From assembly GCA_963728295.1 (NCBI GenBank), contig CAVSKB010000012.1:137964-201963 (forward strand): DNA of 64,000 nt. The letters are read 5' to 3'. Source of the DNA: DATJKD01 sp963728295. Lineage in GTDB: Bacteria > Pseudomonadota > Gammaproteobacteria > Steroidobacterales > Steroidobacteraceae. The translations under genes were made by a program, and so were the position numbers. Below the pieces are notes generated by a model. That model searched no databases. It was given only the letters and a program-made list of their open reading frames with translations, and was not told where the DNA came from. Positions 47,534 through 54,991 of the stretch are shown here, in pieces; within the stretch, counting starts at the first letter, position 1, and each line of letters begins with the position of its first letter.

Positions 47534-48973
47534 CTAGCCGTTAGCGGATGTCCGGCCGCCCGGGTCGACGGGAGACTTGAGACCAAGCTTCTCCATGCGC
47601 CGATAGAGTGCCTGACGCGACAGGCCAAGGTCACGTGCGGCGCGCGCGACGACGCCGTCGGCGAGCAGAAGCGCCTGTTCGAGCGTCGCGCGGTCGATAT
47701 CCGAGCCGTCGGCCGGCTCCGGTGCAATCGGAAGCGCGAGCGCCCTGGCCGTAACGAGGTTGTCGGTGGAAAGCAGGCAGGCCCGGTGAATAGCGTTGCG
47801 GAGCTCCCGCACGTTACCGGGCCAGTTGTAGCGCGTGAGTGCGCGGATCGCATCCTGCGCGAGCGTGAAACCGGCATCGAGGAAGAGTCTCGCGAGCGGC
47901 AGGATATCCTCCTGGCGCGCCGAGAGGGGCGGCACCTCGAGCTCGATGACGTTGAGGCGGTAGAAAAGATCCTCGCGGAACCGGGCCTCGCGGATGAGCT
48001 GCGGCAGGCTCGCGTTGGTCGCCGCGATCACGCGGGCGCGCGTGCGGCGGGTCACGTTCGAGCCGAGCCGTTCGAACTCTCCGGTCTGGAGCACGCGGAG
48101 CAGCTTCGCCTGACCCTGCGCGGAGAGATTGCCGAGCTCATCGAGGAAGATCGTTCCGCCGTCCGCGGCATCGAAGCGACCCGTGCGCACCTTGGCGCCG
48201 GTGAATGCTCCCGCCTCGGTGCCGAAGAGCTCCGCCTCCATCAGCGAGTCTGGCAGCGCACCGAGGTTCACCTTCACGTAGGGGCCAGACTTCACCGTCG
48301 AGTTCGCCTGCACGATGTCGGCGATGACTTCCTTGCCCGCGCCGTTCGGCCCGCTGATCAGGACGGGCACGTCGGCGTGCGCGACCCGCGCGGCAGTCGA
48401 GGCGAGCGCGTGCATCGCCTCGCTCTCGTACACGAGGCCCTTCAGCTCGAATCGCGCTGCGAGCTCGGCTCGCGCCGCGGCGCGGCGGCGGTGGATCGCC
48501 CGATTCTCGGCGCGAGCCGCCTGCAGATCGAGGAGGTTTCGCACCGTCGTAAGGAGCCGCGCATTGTCCCAGGGCTTCGCGACGTAGTCGGCGGCGCCGG
48601 CTTTCACGAGCTCGACGGCCGTCTCCAGATGGGTCCATGCGGTCAGCAGGATCACGGGCAGGTCCGGATGCTGGGCGCGGATCTGGTGGAAGAGCGCGAT
48701 GCCTTCCTCGCCCGAGGTCGCCTCGCGCCGGAAGTTCATGTCCTGGATCACGAGGTCCACGGACTCGCCCGCGAGCACGCCGATGCCGGCGGCCGCCGAG
48801 CCGGCGCCGAGCACGCGCGCGCCATGCATGGACAGCAGGACGTCGAGCGCCGTGCGCACGGCCTCGCTGTCGTCGATCACGAGTACCGTGCGCTCTCCCA
48901 AGCTGTCCTGAAGTCCCTGGTCCTGCCTGTCCTTCATTGGCTTGGATGCGGTCGGGGGTGAAACCGTTTGCAT
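47534..48973 (-). CDS. Sigma-54-dependent response regulator
   Basis: 479 residues, intact. Receiver domain at 25-145 with acidic VIDDSE, phospho-acceptor aspartate in VIQDMNF and lysine in YVAKPWD. The AAA+ domain has P-loop GPNGAGKEVIA, sigma-54 contact loop GAFTGA and Walker B GGTIFLDELG. A Fis-type helix-turn-helix (VARAARDLGLSRQALYRRMEKLG) ends the protein. It activates RpoN promoters when phosphorylated by the adjacent kinase. It sits between the permease and the kinase, all in one direction. Confidence 0.94.
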   Translation of the reverse strand: MQTVSPPTASKPMKDRQDQGLQDSLGERTVLVIDDSEAVRTALDVLLSMHGARVLGAGSAAAGIGVLAGESVDLVIQDMNFRREATSGEEGIALFHQIRAQHPDLPVILLTAWTHLETAVELVKAGAADYVAKPWDNARLLTTVRNLLDLQAARAENRAIHRRRAAARAELAARFELKGLVYESEAMHALASTAARVAHADVPVLISGPNGAGKEVIADIVQANSTVKSGPYVKVNLGALPDSLMEAELFGTEAGAFTGAKVRTGRFDAADGGTIFLDELGNLSAQGQAKLLRVLQTGEFERLGSNVTRRTRARVIAATNASLPQLIREARFREDLFYRLNVIELEVPPLSARQEDILPLARLFLDAGFTLAQDAIRALTRYNWPGNVRELRNAIHRACLLSTDNLVTARALALPIAPEPADGSDIDRATLEQALLLADGVVARAARDLGLSRQALYRRMEKLGLKSPVDPGGRTSANG

Positions 48974-48986
48974 TACCTCCCGCAGT

Positions 48987-49106
48987 CTAGACGGTCCGGC
49001 TCGCCACGGCGGGCGAGATCGCAGAGGCCCGGCGTGCGGGCTGCCAGGCCGCGAACAGCCCGATGAGCCAGATCGCGAACACCCCGCCGACCAGGTAGTA
49101 GAGGTC
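48987..49106 (-). CDS. C-terminal fragment of an FtsX/MacB-type ABC permease
   Basis: About 39 residues remain: a last transmembrane helix (YYLVGGVFAIWLIGLFAAW) followed by QPARRASAISPAVASRTV, the classic end of FtsX-like permeases. The gene should extend hundreds of codons to the right, but the sequence changes to a transposase of other origin at about 49,107. ABC permease, sigma-54 regulator and NtrY-like kinase form a common gammaproteobacterial unit, which supports reading this as a truncated real gene. Confidence 0.75.
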   Translation of the reverse strand, partial: DLYYLVGGVFAIWLIGLFAAWQPARRASAISPAVASRTV

Positions 49107-50075
49107 GAGCCGCCGACGGTGACCGCGGCCTGGCGGGCCGAGTTGGTGCGGGTGGTCGAGCTGGATCCGCGCGCGGTCGGGGTCGACAGCGCGGTCTGGA
49201 CGACGCGGCTGCTGGCCGACTACCTGGCCGGCGCGACCGGGGTGGCGGTCAGCCTGGAGACGGTCCGGCGCCACCTGCACGCGGCCGGCTACGTCTGCAA
49301 GCGGCCGACCTGGACGCTCAAGCGCAAGGCCGAGGAGCAGGCGGAGTACCCGGGAAACGCGCCCGGGTGGAGGCGCTCCTAGCGATGGCATCGCCGGCGC
49401 CTCCACCCGTCGCCGACCTGCTGGCCGACCTGGCGACCTGGATCGACGTCCCGCCCGACCTGCCGGCCCTGCTGGCGCTGCTGCCGGGGGCGGACCTGTA
49501 CCTGCAGGACGAGGTGCAGGCGGCGCTGCACCCGACCCTGACCCGCGTCTGGTCGCCCCGGGGCCGGCGCGGCCAGCGCCTGGTCGAGGCGCCGGGCCAG
49601 CAACGCCAAGGTGACCGGCTTCGGCGCGCTGGACTGGCGGGACGGCTTCTTCCACGGCCTGACCGCCCCCGGCCGCCGCGCCGCAGCCGTTGGTCGACCA
49701 GCTCGAGCGCGCTGGTCGCCCGCTCGCGGGCGCGCGGGCGCGCCGCGCATGGTCGCTGCTACGACAACCTGCGCATCCACACCCCGGCCGGCTCGCTCGT
49801 GCTGCGCGCGTTCCTGGCCGCGCACCCCGACGACGTCGTCCTGGTCTACACCCCCGCCTACGACCCCGACGCCAACCGCATCGAGTGGCTCTGGCGCGCG
49901 ACCCGCCGGGCCGTCACCCACGCCCACCAGCGCACCGCCATCGCCGACCTGACGACCGACCTCACCGACCACTTCGCCGACCTCGCCGCCCACCCCGCCG
50001 ACGTCCTCCGCCACGTCGGCAGCCCCCACGCACCCCGCCCCGACCCGCGACGACCGCCTGGCACTGGCCGCATGA
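49107..50075 (+). pseudogene. IS630-family transposase, 5'-truncated and frameshifted
   Basis: The sequence enters mid-domain at PPTVTAAWRAELVRVVELDP and continues through the helix-turn-helix (TVRRHLHAAGYVCKRPTW). The DDE domain then follows in changing frames: YLQDEVQAALHPTLTRVWSPRG, TGFGALDWRDGFFHG, VVLVYTPAYDPDANRIEWLWRATRR and ADVLRHVGSP. The final aspartate/glutamate pair (D-ANRIEWLW) is visible. At least four frame changes fall in GC runs. The N-terminal first HTH is missing at the contig junction. No left inverted repeat can be seen for that reason. Confidence 0.8.
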
Positions 50076-50208
50076 CCCACACCCCGCGTGGAAGCATTTA
50101 GGCTACAAGGCCGACGAGCATACTCCGGAGGAACTCGACCAAGTCGCGGCACGAGTGGAGGCGGCCGCCTCCGCCGTCTGGAAGCTCGACCTGACCCCGC
50201 CCGCGTGA
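50072..50208 (+). CDS. Short hypothetical protein
   Basis: An ATG overlapping the transposase stop, followed after one probable missing base by about 40 residues: AWKHLGYKADEHTPEELDQV then an alanine-rich helix and WKLDLTPPA. Charge pattern and codon use look coding. It could be a separate small protein or the remains of a longer one cut by the IS. No function is suggested. Confidence 0.3.
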
Positions 50209-50274
50209 GAGTTGTCATCAAGAAGAGTTAAAGGCACCTTGACCCGCCGACAGCGAGACGCCGCTCGCCTGGGC

Positions 50275-50400
50275 TCAGCCCAAGCGGTTGCCAGCGATAC
50301 CGACGATCGTCCAGCCCGCCGCGATCAGCGGCAGCCCCGCGTGTATCGCCCGGCGGATGGCGGCCTGGCGGGCGATCCGGGGGGAGTACTGTAACCGGAC
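50275..50400 (-). CDS. Small hydrophobic peptide ending AGNRLG
   Basis: About 37 residues (QYSPRIARQAAIRRAIHAG then LPLIAAGWTIVGIAGNRLG and stop). A basic amphipathic part precedes one membrane helix. A very similar design, ending LVLFDTAGNRWS, is encoded at 54,146-54,241. The start codon is not clear; GTC/GTG-like codons lie upstream and an indel is possible. Two related copies argue that both are real genes. Confidence 0.4.
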   Translation of the reverse strand, partial: VRLQYSPRIARQAAIRRAIHAGLPLIAAGWTIVGIAGNRLG

Positions 50401-50787
50401 CGCATCCGGCCGTGTTTCAAGCTGACGTAGTCGGCGTGGACCACGGTCCCGGGGCGGACCCCCGGGACGCCCAATCGCCCCAACACCGCGAACAAAGAGT
50501 CCAACACTGGTCGCCCTCCGACGTGTTGCGTTGCTCCACTCTGCCCTGCCTCCGTGCGGGGTTCCATAGGCCGGATGGGCGGGGTGCCATAGCTCGGATG
50601 GGTGGGGCCGCCTGGGCCTGGACGGGCGCCCCGGAAGCGACGCCGTACTGGTGGCCCCCGCTCTTTTGTTCGCCTCTCTTCCCGCCCCAGGAGACGCGCT
50701 GAGAGCCCGAAAACGGGACTCCGCGGCCAAACGGCCTCCAGCACTACCCGGGCCGGGTGGCCCGCTGCTGGCGACCGCCGTCCGTCG

Positions 50788-51164
50788 CTACCCTCCGCGC
50801 CGCGCCGCCGACCGTTCCTCGAGGCACTGCGCCACGGCGGCGAGCGGCACGAACCAGCCAGCCCCGAGCTTGCGGGCACCCGCGAGCCGACCGCTCCGGC
50901 AGAGGTGGCGGATGCGCCCGGTGCTGACGCGCAGCCCGTGCGCCGCCTCGAGCGACGTGAGCCCGATCCCGGCGTACGCGCGACGACGGGCGCACGGTAC
51001 CGCCCGCGGTCGCCTCCGTCAAAGAGGGCGGGCGTGTCGATTCGGTTGCGGTCCGGATCCCCGGCGCCGGACCGCGTCCGGCGGGAGCCGCGTCGACGCG
51101 TGCGTTTTCTTGGACGGTCGGACGCGTTTTCGGCCGATTCCGGGATCGAATAGAACTGTGCCAT
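50788..51164 (-). CDS. Excisionase-like helix-turn-helix protein (probable frameshift)
   Basis: The frame from 51,018 to the stop at 50,788 encodes IGLTSLEAAHGLRVSTGRIR followed by HLCRSGRLAGARKLGAGWFV and PLAAVAQCLEE, a MerR/excisionase-type winged helix in which a short recognition part is followed by the 'wing' and a helix. There is no start codon in this frame after the stop at 51,019. An ATG at 51,164 in another frame gives a basic N-terminus (MAQFYSIPESAENAS) that may join it after one indel near 50,990. Such proteins steer recombinases or regulate mobile elements. Confidence 0.5.
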
Positions 51165-51255
51165 TCAGGGCACGGCACGCCGAGCGAACTGCTCGCTTCC
51201 TGCCGAATCTCGTCTTCCCAAGAACGTCACCTGTCATGTGAGCAGGTCCCGCTGT

Positions 51256-51295
51256 CGGGGTAGGGAGCCTGCTCTATAGGGTGCCCCCCTACCCC
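51256..51295 (+). promoter_or_regulatory. Hairpin/promoter-like block, copy 1
   Basis: CGGGGTAGGG pairs with CCCTACCCCG around a centre containing GCTCTATAGGGTGC. The block GGGGTAGGGAGC...TATAGGGTGC recurs at 53,145-53,184 ahead of another small regulator. TATAGG/TAGGGT could be a -10 element, or the fold could act in RNA. It precedes the winged-helix gene at 51,444 by about 150 bases. Confidence 0.45.
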
Positions 51296-51378
51296 GAGCG
51301 GGGGCGAAAGCGGCGTCACAGCACCGTCGCCGCGGACGGCGGGCGCGCCTGTGGGCGGGCGCCCCATGCCGCCCGCGG

Positions 51379-51396
51379 CATCAGGATTCGGTCATC
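51379..51396. promoter_or_regulatory. ATGAGGATTCSGTCATG-type motif, copy a
   Basis: CATCAGGATTCGGTCATC, 48 bases before the winged-helix gene. Related copies at 51,981, 53,371 and 62,981 precede other small genes. The ends (ATGA.../...TCAT) are inverted, suggesting a dimeric regulator site. Confidence 0.45.
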
Positions 51397-51443
51397 CGCG
51401 GGCTCCGAGGTCGGGGGACGCCGCCCGACCGGAGGTGGTGTGG

Positions 51444-51758
51444 ATGACCGAATCGTTGACCGAGGCGTTGACCGACGCCGAGTGGTGGGCGCTCCGGTGG
51501 CTGCGCGACGGGGACGACCGTGCGCCGCGTCTGGCGCCGGCGCTGGTCGCCGCGCTGGCCCACAAGGGTCTGGCGCTCGACGTCAAGGTCCCCGGCGGAG
51601 TCGGCGTACGGTCGGTGCTGTACGCGCTCACCGAGCAGGGGCGCGCGGTCCTCGAGGGAGCAGCCGCCGCGCTGACGGGCCACCGAGGCGCGGCGCGGAC
51701 CGGACGGACGTCGACTCGACCGAGCTCGTGGCGGCGTGGGGCGAGCTCCGGCGCATGA
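51444..51758 (+). CDS. Small winged-helix-like protein
   Basis: 104 residues from an ATG after GGAGGTGGTG. The sequence LTDAEWWALRWLRDGDD, LAPALVAALAHKGLALDVK and VLYALTEQGRAVLEGAAAAL has the helix-helix-strand-strand (LTEQGRAVLE) ending of MarR/PadR-like winged helices. The last 25 residues are basic and may be out of frame. It is probably a DNA-binding regulator in a cluster of small regulatory genes. No ligand domain is present. Confidence 0.5.
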   Translation: MTESLTEALTDAEWWALRWLRDGDDRAPRLAPALVAALAHKGLALDVKVPGGVGVRSVLYALTEQGRAVLEGAAAALTGHRGAARTGRTSTRPSSWRRGASSGA

Positions 51759-51980
51759 CCCTGAGCCCTGGCTCGCCGCCGCGAGCAGCGCACCGGGTCG
51801 GAGGGGACCCACGCGATCTGAGCGGGCTCGGCGCCCCCGCGGTGCGCGGGATCGGGGGCTGCGGTAGGCGACCGCCGACCGAGGACGAGCGCCTGCGCGC
51901 GGTCGCCTACCTCGCGGCTGCGGTGCCGCGGGTCGCTTCCCCGCCCGCCCTGCCGGTGCCTCCTGGGCCTGTGGCCCGGC

Positions 51981-52000
51981 GATGACGGAATCCTCATGAC
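51981..52000. promoter_or_regulatory. ATGAGGATTCSGTCATG-type motif, copy b (reverse)
   Basis: GATGACGGAATCCTCATGAC; its reverse complement GTCATGAGGATTCCGTCATC is the best match to the consensus. It lies about 130 bases before the OmpR-type regulator. Confidence 0.45.
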
Positions 52001-52132
52001 AGGCGCCGGGGCGGGCGCGAGACTGCCGCCGGGCCGCACCGGGCGCCCCGAGACCGACCGGAGGACGTCGCCGTATTACCCACACCGCCCACCGGTCCAT
52101 CGACCGCGGAGCCGCCCGCGCGCGTCCCGACG

Positions 52133-52851
52133 CGGGTGCTGCTGGTGCTCGACCAGCCGATGGTCGCCGAGCTGGTCAAGCTGACGCTCAACCACGGCGT
52201 CTTCGAGACCCGCCAGGCCGTCAGCGCGGCCGAGGCGCTGGTCGTCCTGGGCCGGTGGCGGCCGCACCTGGTCCTGCTCGACATGGACCTCGAGGGCGTC
52301 GACGGCGCCCGCGTGATGGAGCGGATCGGCCCGCGGCGCCGCCGGCGGGCCGATCCCCGCGATCGCGCTGACGCGGCGGGGCGACCTGCGGACCAAGCTG
52401 GAGGCGTTCGAGCGCGGCGTCGACGACATCATGACCGCTGCCGTTCCCGCCCGAGGAGCTGCTGGCCCGCGTGGTCGCGCTGGTGCGCCGCTCCTACCCC
52501 GACGCGGCCGCCTTCGCGCCGGTGATCCGGCTGGGGGAGCTGGAGATCGACATCCTGCACCGCACCGTGCGGGCCGGGACGTCGGAGCTGCACCTGACGG
52601 CGCTGGAGCAGAGCCTGCTCTACCTGCTGGCCGCCAACGCCGGGCGGGTGGTCACGCGCGAGGAGATCCTCGACGCGCTCTGGGGGCCGGACTACGTGGC
52701 CGAGAGCAACGTGGTCGACCGGCAGGTGCGCAACCTGCGGGCCCGGCTGCAGGACGACTGGCGGCGGCCGCGCTTCATCGCGACCGTGCCGGGCCAGGGC
52801 TACCGCTTCCTGCCGACCTTCCGCGACGAGGGGACGGCCGAGCGGTGCTGA
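52133..52851 (+). CDS. OmpR-type response regulator with altered receiver (frameshifts)
   Basis: A receiver domain (VLLVLDQPMVAELVKLTLNHG; phospho-acceptor region LVLLDMDLEGVDG) is followed after frame changes near 52,345 and 52,440 by a well-kept OmpR/PhoB winged helix (LGELEIDILHRTVRAG, LTALEQSLLYLLAANAG, VVTREEILDALWG, RQVRNLRARLQDD, VPGQGYRF). The acidic pair before the first helix reads LDQ, and the usual lysine before PF appears as leucine (MTLPFPPEELLA, if the indel is placed as I suggest). It may be a non-canonical regulator that works without phosphorylation. The start is uncertain; a GTG at 52133 gives the shortest form. Confidence 0.75.
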
Positions 52852-52906
52852 GCCCGGCGCCCGCGCGGACGCGCTGCGCGGCGGGGCGGCCGGTGCGGGA
52901 GGAGTC

Positions 52907-53017
52907 GTGCATGCCCCGCGCGAGGGTGATTGGCTCGACGACGTCCGGACGGTGCGGGCGCTGTGGCGCGTCCTGGCGCAGGTAGCCGACCGACCGCGGT
53001 CGGTCGGCTCCCGATAG
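52907..53017 (+). CDS. Short hypothetical protein, 36 residues
   Basis: GTG start preceded by GGGAGGAG. The product HAPREGDWLDDVRTVRALWR then VLAQVADRPRSVGSR is amphipathic and charged, with codon use like the neighbours. It directly follows the OmpR-type gene and may be co-transcribed. No known family. Confidence 0.3.
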   Translation: MHAPREGDWLDDVRTVRALWRVLAQVADRPRSVGSR

Positions 53018-53042
53018 CCGCGCGGATCTGGTCGGGGCTCTG

Positions 53043-53123
53043 ATGGCCACGCGGAAGCGCTTGCGCTGGCGGCTGCTCCTGGCCGAGGGCCTCGATCCGC
53101 GGACGGGGCGGCCCGTCGCGTGA
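53043..53123 (+). CDS. Short hypothetical protein, 26 residues
   Basis: An ATG-to-TGA frame encoding a basic amphipathic helix then GLDPRTGRPVA. It is a compact, uninterrupted frame between two regulators. The small size makes chance possible. No known family. Confidence 0.25.
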   Translation: MATRKRLRWRLLLAEGLDPRTGRPVA

Positions 53124-53144
53124 AACGCCGACGCTCAGGCGGCT

Positions 53145-53184
53145 GCGGGGTAGGGAGCGGCTCATAGGGTGCTCCCCGCCCCTT
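53145..53184 (+). promoter_or_regulatory. Hairpin/promoter-like block, copy 2
   Basis: GCGGGGTAGGGAGC is followed by GGCTCATAGGGTGCTCCCC and GCCCC, repeating the block at 51,256. The stem here is GGGAGC/GCTCCC plus outer GGGG/CCCC pairs. The conserved core across both copies is GGGGTAGGGAGC...ATAGGGTGC. Confidence 0.45.
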
Positions 53185-53370
53185 CCGCGTGCGCGGGAGC
53201 CGCTCACAACCGCCGACACCCTGGCGCCGCCGGGGCGGGGGAGCAGCCGAGATCGGCCACGGCGGGTGTCCGGTCGCGTCGGGGTGGGGAGCTGTCCCCC
53301 GGGCTCTTCCCCTCCTCTTGGTCGGCTCAACCGCCGATGACGACGCTCCCGCTGGGGGGTGCTGCGACGC

Positions 53371-53390
53371 CATGAGGATTCGGTCATGCC
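53371..53390. promoter_or_regulatory. ATGAGGATTCSGTCATG-type motif, copy c
   Basis: CATGAGGATTCGGTCATGCC overlaps the start codon of the receiver-domain gene (ATG at 53386). Binding here would block its own translation start or transcription, consistent with autoregulation. Confidence 0.45.
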
Positions 53391-53795
53391 CGGCGACGCT
53401 GCTCTCCGCATCCTCGGCCCAGGGTGTGGCCTGGTGGGTAGCAGCGCGACCGTGCTCGTGGTGGACGACGACCCGTCGGTGCGCGAGTTCGTCGCAGCCG
53501 CGCTGGAGCGCGAGGGCTACGCCGTGCTGATCGCCGCGGACGGGGCGGCCGCGCTGGAGATGGTGGGGCACCGGCCGTGCGCGGTGCTGCTGGACATGCG
53601 GATGCCGGGCCTGGACGGCTGGGGTTTCGCGGAGGCCTACCGGGAGCACCCCGGGGCGCAGGCGCCGATCATGGTGATGACCGCGGCCAAGAACGCCGCG
53701 GACTGGGCGGAGGAGATCGGCGCCGCCGATGTGCTGACTAAGCCGTTCGGCTGGACGACCTGCTCGCCCTCGTCGCGCGCCGGTGCGGCGGCTGA
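53386..53795 (+). CDS. Single-domain response regulator (receiver only, one frameshift)
   Basis: About 135 residues. It has acidic VLVVDDDPSVREFV, phospho-acceptor aspartate in AVLLDMRMPGLDGWGF, threonine/alanine in MVMTAAKNA and lysine in VLTKPFG, so the receiver is complete. One extra base near 53,750 shifts the end; corrected it reads LDDLLALVARRCGG and stops at 53,795. No output domain is present. CheY-like proteins of this type act by protein contact. It is probably regulated through the motif on its start codon. Confidence 0.8.
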
Positions 53796-53931
53796 GCCAC
53801 GGTCCGTTGTGCTCCCGGAGTGAACAGACGCGCTGAGAGGCGATTCTGACGCGTGTTCCGGCGGAACGGCCCGAATCACGGCCCCGGGTGGATGGCCGGC
53901 TGGCGGGCCGCGGAGGGCATGCCGACGCGCG

Positions 53932-54149
53932 CTACGCGTCTCCGGCCGCCGCCGGTGGGTCCGCCGGGGGCGTCGTCCCGGCGGGTCGGCCGGGTGGGGC
54001 GGCGGGACCACCAGCGTCGGGATGAGCGCCCGGCGCGGGGCGTGTGCCGCGGCGCAGCCGTAGCGCCACGCGTGCGTCGCCGCGTCGAGGTAGAAGTGGG
54101 TCGCCGGCCGCGGGCACGCCGTCTCGGCGCAGGGCGGCGCCGTGCTCAA
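53932..54149 (-). CDS. Small Cys/His-containing protein (one frameshift)
   Basis: TTG start overlapping the stop of the small membrane peptide upstream (TTGA). The core APPCAETACPRPATHFYLDA then HAWRYGCAAAHAPRRALIPT has three cysteines and several histidines spaced like a small zinc ribbon. A proline-rich tail follows, with a frame change near 53,985 before the stop at 53,932. Function is unknown; the arrangement suggests it works with the membrane peptide. Confidence 0.45.
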
Positions 54150-54241
54150 CTCCAGCGGTTGCCGGCGGTATCGAAGAGCACCAAGCCCGCCGTGAACAGC
54201 GGCAGCACCGCGCGCAGCGCCCGCCACCGGGCCGAAGACAC
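54146..54241 (-). CDS. Small hydrophobic peptide ending AGNRWS
   Basis: About 31 residues from a GTG: SSARWRALRAVLPLFTAG then LVLFDTAGNRWS. A basic amphipathic start and one membrane helix, closely resembling the product at 50,275-50,400 (LPLIAAGWTIVGIAGNRLG). The stop overlaps the next gene's start, which favours a real, coupled gene. Confidence 0.45.
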   Translation of the reverse strand: MSSARWRALRAVLPLFTAGLVLFDTAGNRWS

Positions 54242-54506
54242 CCACCCCCATCACCACATCCTCTTGAACCACCGGGGAGGGCAGCCGGGCCGGCGCCGGC
54301 GGGGGAAGGGATGCCCCGGACTTTCGCGTCACCTGGCGGACGCGCCGGGGGCCCGATCGCGGCCGAGTTCGGGCGGTCTGGGCCTCCGTGGCCGGACGAC
54401 GCAAAGGCGCGTGGAAACATCGTACAGCCGGACCAATTTCGGTCGCAGCCGATCTCGGATTCGGGCCCGGGCAGGCCGATTCCGCCGCGCGTTTGTCCGC
54501 GCTCCT

Positions 54507-54543
54507 CGGTCGCAAACCGGTCGCAGAGCCGGTCTTGCGACCG
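54507..54543. terminator. Hairpin downstream of khpA
   Basis: CGGTCGCAAACCGG and CCGGTCTTGCGACCG pair with a single unpaired base and an 8-base loop, 24 bases beyond the khpA stop on the minus strand. No T-run follows. GC-rich hairpins without T-runs are usual terminators in high-GC actinobacteria. Confidence 0.5.
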
Positions 54544-54566
54544 AATTGCGACCGGCGCCGGCCCGC

Positions 54567-54838
54567 TCAGACGACCATGAGAGTGATCCGCTTGCCGCGG
54601 CGGGCGGCGCCGACCTGCAGGACCGTCCGGATCGCGTCGACGATCCGGCCCTGCGTGCCGATGACCTGCCCCGGTCCGCCGGGGCGACGCGGAGCTCGAG
54701 GACGACCGCCAGCGCGTCCTCGGTCCGGGCGACCCGGACCTGCTCCGGGTAGTCGACCAGGGCCTTGGCGACGTACTCGACGAACGCTCCGTCACGGCGC
54801 GACTCCCCGGCGCGCGGCGACGGGCGCCGGCGGGCCAA
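54567..54838 (-). CDS. khpA: KH-domain RNA-binding protein KhpA (one frameshift)
   Basis: About 90 residues. The N-terminal part FVEYVAKALVDYPEQVRV and ALAVVLELRVAPADR is followed, after a frame change near 54,672, by the KH core GQVIGTQGRIVDAIRTVLQV and GAARRGKRITLMVV to the stop. The GxxG loop reads GTQG. KhpA pairs with KhpB to bind many small RNAs and affects cell-wall synthesis in Gram-positive bacteria. It is usually between rpsP and rimM; neither is here, so this copy is displaced or on a rearranged segment. The first 15 residues are basic, and the true start may be further in. Confidence 0.75.
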
Positions 54839-54920
54839 GCTTAGAAGCCCTCGCCCGGTCCGCGGGTGCGCCGAACCGCCGGCGGTCTTCGTCCGGGTGA
54901 CCTCCGCGCGGTCGCTGACC

Positions 54921-54991
54921 GTCAGGCGCGTAAGGGGTGCGAACGGCTCGAGAGCGCGCCACGATGGGGCGTCAGGCGCTTACGGGGTACG
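54921..54991. repeat. Two-copy 21-base direct repeat, 50 bases apart
   Basis: GTCAGGCGCGTAAGGGGTGCG (first 20 bases at 54,921) and GTCAGGCGCTTACGGGGTAC at 54,971 differ at three positions. The 50-base spacing is close to five helical turns. They lie upstream of khpA on the other strand and could be operator or attachment-type sites. Confidence 0.35.

Noticed and set aside
49107..50075. Genuine IS630 insertion into the ABC permease gene
   Set aside because: The transposase is missing its own start at the same base where the permease is cut, no inverted end is seen, and host sequence does not resume on the right.
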